Assembly: GCF_030272615.1 (NCBI RefSeq)
Contig: NC_081407.1
Span: 378,904,179 to 378,968,178 of the forward strand
Direction: 5' to 3'
DNA: 64,000 bases
From: Cryptomeria japonica
Lineage: Eukaryota; Streptophyta; Pinopsida; Cupressales; Cupressaceae
Shown here piece by piece: positions 59,129 to 64,000 of the stretch. Numbering within the stretch: the first letter of the stretch is position 1; each line of letters opens with the position of its first letter. Made by a program: the position numbers and the translations under genes. The notes beneath the pieces are model-generated. The model searched no databases. It was not told where the DNA came from and worked only from the letters and a program-made list of their open reading frames with translations.

Positions 59129-61012
59129 ATGGGCGAGCAATCAATAGGGTCGAGCATTAACTTGATCAACCCATCGGTTTCTATGACCGAGGCTGATGGA
59201 ATTAATGGAAAAACCTTTAGAGATGCCATTATTGGCTTGGCTTTGCAGGTTCTGGATGAAGCCAAGTTTATACTCTAGTAAGTGATTCTGAACCGAGCGA
59301 TGGCAGTGGAGGAAACCTCGGTAAGAACCCTCCCTCTCCTTTGCCTAACTTGTCTGTTTTTCCTAATGAATCGATTTCTAGGGCTATAGATTTCAAAAAG
59401 GCTAGGATGCAACATATTTCCATTTTCTTCGTTGCTATTGACATTGATAGATGCCCAGCTAGGAAGTTTATGGATGACTAGATGAAAAATGTTTGGATAA
59501 ATAAATTAGGGTTTAAGTTTTCTTTTTGTAGAATGGTTTAGAAAGGTTTGTTCATTATTTTCTTCAATGACAATAAATCTCAGGTGGAAATTATTAAGAA
59601 ACAATTTTGGGTCATGGGGAAACCACATTTAGGGCTCTTAAATGTCATTTGATACTAACAATGAGGAAATATTGGCTCTATCATGCCTCCATTGGATCCA
59701 AATTAAGAATCTTCCTCCCGTTTTCTTGAATTTCATTCCTCAAATCGTGGAACCAATAGGCAGAATGATAAGGGTAGACCACTCATCAAACTTGGTTCCT
59801 CACCTAGATGCCTGCATTCTTGTTTCTATTAACACTAGTGTAGATATTCCTAGATTTATTGTCATTCATCTTGGAGATGAATGGTTTACTTGTCTTGTTG
59901 AAACCCTAGGTGAACTTAATGCTTGTTTTATGTGTAGCAAGAAAGGGCACATTAGAAGATCCTTCCCTATTATTAATTCCAAGAAGAGGGCCTCTAAAAA
60001 CCCTACCGATAATGTTTCTAAATCTAATGGTTACCCTTCCTCTTTGGCCCCCAATCTAGGCGGTGTCTTTACCTTAGTGGGTGAACTTGATTCTCTTAAA
60101 GATGCCATTAGTAAAGCTACTTCAGGCTTCTCGAGTGAGAAATATGTAGTACTTCTTTCTATTGATGACTCTGCTATCTTTGGCACCTTCAATGTCGACC
60201 CTCCTCCGTGTTATGCTGTGTCAGAAGTGGTCAAGAAGGAAGAATGCACAACAAATTGCATTGGAAAAAATAGGGTGCGTGGATATGTGCAGAAATGCTT
60301 CTCTGCGAAGAAGATGTTCTTGAAGTTTTGTCTGAGAGTAACTTGTTGGATAATAATGATATGCAGTCTCTAGTCAAGTCTATCATTAGGATTTTTGAGG
60401 GGGTAGTTCGGGGTACCTCTAGCTTGGGGAAGACAGAGAGAATCAGCCCTCCTCCTGGAAAAGATCCTATTCTACCAAAATCCAATCAATTTTAGATTCT
60501 TGATTCTTAGTCTGAGCCAATTAAGGATTTGATTGATCCTGTGGATTCCCAAGAGGAGGGAGATTTTCCTTCTTGTTATCAAGACACTGATACTACGATG
60601 TCTTCCCCCTGTTTCTAAAAAGTTGATTGATCCTAACAATGTGGTCTATGAGATCATCCATGTTGACCCTCTGGTTGGTAGGTCAAACCCTAACGACTCC
60701 CCCACTCTTGCCAAAGTTGACATAGCTGAGAGTGATAGCCTGCAGTATGACTCCTCGTTGGGCAATCATGAGCCCAAAGTTGAGATAGACCTTATTTCCA
60801 ACTACTCGGTCACAACTAGTGAGGGGGTCCAGGAGAGAGGAGTTTTGGATGAGGAAATTTCTAAAACATAGACTAATGCGAGGAGAAAAAGAGGTAGACC
60901 TCCAAGATCCAAAAATAAAAACTCTCCATTGAATAAGAAATCTAACCGTAAATCTAGCATGTGCAAGTGCTTCAGCAGCTTCCAAGCTGCTAAGGAAGAC
61001 AATTAAGAAGTT
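59129..61012 (+). pseudogene. LINE copy 2 ORF1 (gag-like), broken
   Basis: The ATG at 59129 begins MGEQSIGSSINL, then a stop follows KFIL at 59277. The longest open stretch, 59642-60373, contains WIQIKNLPP and a knuckle CFMCSKKGHIRRSF, where the last cysteine is F, as in copy 1. In-frame TAG codons at 60508-60510 and 60869-60871 coincide with copy 1 stops; TAG at 60493-60495 is private to this copy. The GRPPRSK basic segment near the end is preserved. Confidence 0.72.
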
Positions 61013-62714
61013 GTTGATTATGAAGTGCATGTCATGGAATGTCTGGGGGTCGGAATCTCCTGACAGGAAATATATTGTCAGAAGAAGGCTTAATCAACAT
61101 AGAGAACTGGACATTGTTATGCTTCAAGAAATCAAGGCACCCAGTTTCGCATTGGATGTTGGTCAAAATTTTGTCTGGAAAGATGCTTTGAAGTTTTATA
61201 CCAAACATGAAAAGAGGAAAGGGGGAGCCGTGATACTTGTTAATTCAAAATGGAGAGACTCAATTTAGTGCTCCAGTGTATCCCCCATGTAGTAGAGCAG
61301 TATGGGTCTCTGTTAAAAGCAGTGATAACATATTTGGTATTTGTATAGTCTATGCCCCTAATGATTATAAGGAGAGAGATAATCTATGGCAACGGTTGCT
61401 TCCTTACCTGACATCCCATGGATCATAGGAGGAGACTTTAACATGATTGAGCGGTAGGAGGATAAGAGGGGAGGTTAAAAAGTGGATTGGAAAGGAGGAG
61501 AGAAGATGATATGGGAAAAAATGAAAGGAATGAAGAGATTGTATGACCCGTTAGAAGGTATGAGATCTTCCCACAAAGGTATTTGGTTTACCTGGTGCAA
61601 CTACCAAAAAAGATAAAGTAGGATTTATTCCAGACTTGACATATTTTATGCCAACAAAGATTTATTTTCCTTTGCTCTTGATCTTGATGGCTATCCGGTG
61701 AGAGTCTGGCCTTCCTCTCTCTTTGCCCATCACCCCATTATTTCCTATTTCTCCCTTAGAGACGGTATCAAAGGACAAACAAAGGGTAGTAACAAATTTA
61801 TTCTCAATACAAAGTTGTTAGAAGATCAAGATATTCTTGCTGTCCTCCACATTGCCAGTATTTTTAACAGATGGACCTCTCACTCTAATTCCCATATTGA
61901 AAGATGGAATGCCTCAGTGATCAATTGGAAAAATTTTCTTAATACCATGGGTAAAAACAAAGCCAAGGATGTGAGACAGGTTGAACTTATCCTCACATCC
62001 AACCTGTAAGAGGCAGAAGAAAAGATCCAATCTGACCTGAGTAATGTAATTCTTGCCCAATCGGTGGCTTTGGCTAGAAATAAACTTAGGAAGCTGCAAC
62101 ATAATAGATCTTTAGGAGCAAGGGCAAGAGCTAGAATACAATGGCTACAATAGGGAGATTCGGGTTATAAATTTTTCTTTAAGTATCTTAAACAAATGCA
62201 AGCAAGAGACATAATTGATAAGTTGTCGGATGAAGATAGAGAGATTTATAGTGAGGATGGCATGATGGGAGAATTCCTTTTCTTTTACAAGAATCTCTTT
62301 ACAACCTATGACTTGCCCATCTCCATCATTTCTAGGAAGATATGTTTCTCTCTCATCCCTAAGATCCTTTCACCTGAAGATAACTAGAGGCTAAACCAAC
62401 CTTTTTCTATGGAGGAAATCAAAAGTGCCATTAACTCACTTCACAATGATAAGGCCCCAGGCCCAGATGGGTTATCCATTGAATTCTACAAAGCCAATAT
62501 CAACTGGATTGCTAACAACTTGCTAGAAGTGTATAAGGAAGCCACTGGGAAAGGTTCCCTTGGAGATGAGATTAATAGAGGACTTATTAAATTACTTCCT
62601 AAAGAAGGGGATAAGGACATCATAAAAAACTGTAGACCTATCACTCTACTCAATGTCTCCTATAAAATTCTAGCCAAAATGCTAGCCATCAGATTGGAAA
62701 ATATTCTTCCTAGG

Positions 62715-62849
62715 CTTATTTGTGGGGAAAGGTCTATATGGTGGAATCTATTCCACAATGGTAAACCCCTAGCCCTCACTCAAGGCCGCTTAGCCAGAAG
62801 TTGGGCTAACAGAGGTATTTTTTGTTTTAAAGATATTTGTTTAAATGAT
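62715..62849 (+). repeat. 135-bp direct repeat inside LINE copy 2, first copy
   Basis: Nearly identical to 63051-63185 (offset 336 bp). It encodes CGERSIWWNLF followed by GKPLALTQ and RGIFCFKDICLND. This copy replaces about 1 kb of polymerase sequence present in LINE copy 1. Short similar sequences mark both junctions. Confidence 0.9.
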
Positions 62850-63050
62850 CCATGGAAGATTATTATTAGGAATAATATTAAGTTGGGTGTTCCCAAGACT
62901 GCTAAATCTTGGAAATCCCTTTCTCTTAGTGACCTCTTAGTTGGAATTTTCTATGACTCTACTACGGGCTCATCGGTGTTCAAGTCAATATGGAAGGCAT
63001 GGGAGAGTGTTAGGCACAACATATCTAACAATTGGGTTAGTAGGGATGAT

Positions 63051-63185
63051 CTCATTTGTGGGGAAAGGTCTATATGGTGGAATCTATTCTACAATGGTAA
63101 ACCCCTAGCCCTCACTCAAGACTGCTCAGCCAGAAGTTGGGCTAACAGAGGTATTTTTTGTTTTAAAGATATTTGTTTAAATGAT
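63051..63185 (+). repeat. 135-bp direct repeat inside LINE copy 2, second copy
   Basis: Probably the original location: it continues naturally into the C-terminal part of ORF2. It differs from the first copy by only a few bases, so the rearrangement is recent relative to the age of the element. Confidence 0.9.
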
Positions 63186-64000
63186 GGTCTCATCTCTTGG
63201 AATAATCTCTCTAGTAGGTATCATCTTCTTGTTTCCAATAGGAGAACTTATAATATAATGTTTAATGCTTGTCTTTCCTTGCAACTCCCCAAAAAATGTG
63301 TAACTATTGATAAGAGGTTTGTTGACCTCTCTTAGCATGACAACACTAAGTTATGTAATTTGAAATCCATCTTGGTTTATAATTCTCTTATGTACAATGA
63401 TTGAATTCTCAATCACATTAACTCTCTTTGGTATACTGACTTGACGCCCATGCAATGGGGTAAGCTGTTTAAATCAGTACGAAACAAGCTGATAGCTCCT
63501 AAAGAGAAGATTTTTAGATGGCTACTAATTACTGATAACCTTCCTATCAGATTTGACCATAATAGAGATGTGCTTTGTACCATCTGTAAAGTTATTTAAA
63601 CTACAAGGCATATTTTGTTTTATTGTATTATTGCTAAGGAAATCTGGTTAATGTTTGGTTTATCATTTCCATTGCATGTTAATCTTCTTGATATTGTTAC
63701 CAGTTATATTAAAGGCCTCAAAAAAGACAACAATTTATTTTGGAATCTGTTATCATGTGAAATTCCTTGGTATATATGGAAGATAAGAAATGAAGATGGG
63801 TTTCAAGGAAAAGAGAGTATCCTTAATGAAACTTTTTGTAGACTCACAGATTATTTTGTCTCTTCTCAGGTGGACTTAGTAATCAGGTTGAAAAAGGAGA
63901 AGTTCTAGAGATTTCTGAGTGATGACCATACCAAGATCTTTGTACATGAGCTCTCTCATGGTTACACATGGCATAGGCTCAATGCTCAAGGTACACCCTT

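Larger units (their letters stand above)
57675..64000 (+). mobile_element. L1-type LINE, copy 2 (dead, internally rearranged, runs off the window)
   Basis: Direct-orientation counterpart of copy 1, matching from the shared 5' region through ORF1 and ORF2. It keeps C-terminal sequence that copy 1 lost, but the core of its reverse transcriptase is missing and a 135-bp segment is duplicated. The 5' region includes about 150 bp (about 57877-58030) absent from copy 1. The 3' end lies beyond the window. Confidence 0.85.
61020..64000 (+). pseudogene. LINE copy 2 ORF2, broken and chimeric, incomplete at window end
   Basis: It starts MKCMSWNVWG at 61020. Endonuclease motifs include LQEIK near 61123, VYAPND and HHPI. 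A one-base insertion (CCCCC versus CCCC near 61283) and a one-base loss near 61392 shift the frame. Stops TAA 61475, TAA 62006 and TAG 62385 are shared with copy 1. The reverse transcriptase begins KAPGPDGLSIEF at 62450 but jumps at about 62715 from PRLIC into downstream sequence, losing the part that carries DFEKA and F(A/L)DD. The open frame 62409-63335 is therefore a chimera. Later parts show the zinc-finger remnant LCTICK...ILFYC (about 63575-63625) and PWYIWKIRN. The end is outside the window. Confidence 0.8.

Noticed and set aside
1-64000. CRISPR array, bacterial operon or viral genome
   Set aside because: No regularly spaced short repeats with unique spacers, no operon-like gene packing, and no envelope or capsid genes. 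All polymerase genes belong to plant-type LINE and copia elements.

Overview
This looks like a piece of a large, AT-rich, transposon-packed plant nuclear genome. A conifer or other gymnosperm is the best guess, but that is an inference: nothing here fixes the species. Nearly everything recognisable is a transposable element or a decayed gene. I see no intact host protein-coding gene, no rRNA, no functional tRNA and no CRISPR array.

Layout. 0-6.2 kb: a probable LINE 3' tail, a 437-bp TA-flanked inverted-repeat MITE, a tRNA-derived SINE-like element on the minus strand, and the first three copies of a short Mutator-like MITE family. 6.2-12.2 kb: a dead L1-type LINE (copy 1), truncated at its 3' end by more copies of the same MITE family. 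13.5-24.4 kb: the most unusual block. It holds two diverged relatives of one protein family I cannot name, in head-to-head orientation (15.4-19.0 kb minus, 21.5-24.4 kb plus). Between them lies an array of about eight degenerate repeats of roughly 125-150 bp, and a further decayed minus-strand fragment lies at 13.55-14.13 kb. 27.3-28.9 kb: another MITE cluster. 29.6-31.8 kb: a G-type lectin receptor kinase pseudogene. 33.5-44.65 kb: a 2.28-kb direct tandem duplication whose first unit carries a complete 6.59-kb Ty1/copia element (LTRs, primer site, polypurine tract, 5-bp target duplication) and whose second unit keeps the empty target site. 44.65-57.67 kb: AT-rich sequence with little recognisable content beyond a small inverted repeat pair. 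57.67 kb to the end: LINE copy 2, in direct orientation to copy 1 and running off the window.

Two themes connect the regions. First, long reading frames are broken almost entirely by in-frame stop codons rather than frameshifts. TAG and TGA dominate, and aligned LINE copies directly show CAG/TAG and TGG/TAG pairs. This is the pattern expected when cytosine methylation at CG and CHG sites drives C-to-T decay of silenced repeats. Second, the window preserves several filled-versus-empty comparisons: copia in unit 1 but not unit 2, and a MITE beside LINE copy 1 but not copy 2. These let the order of events be read from the sequence itself.
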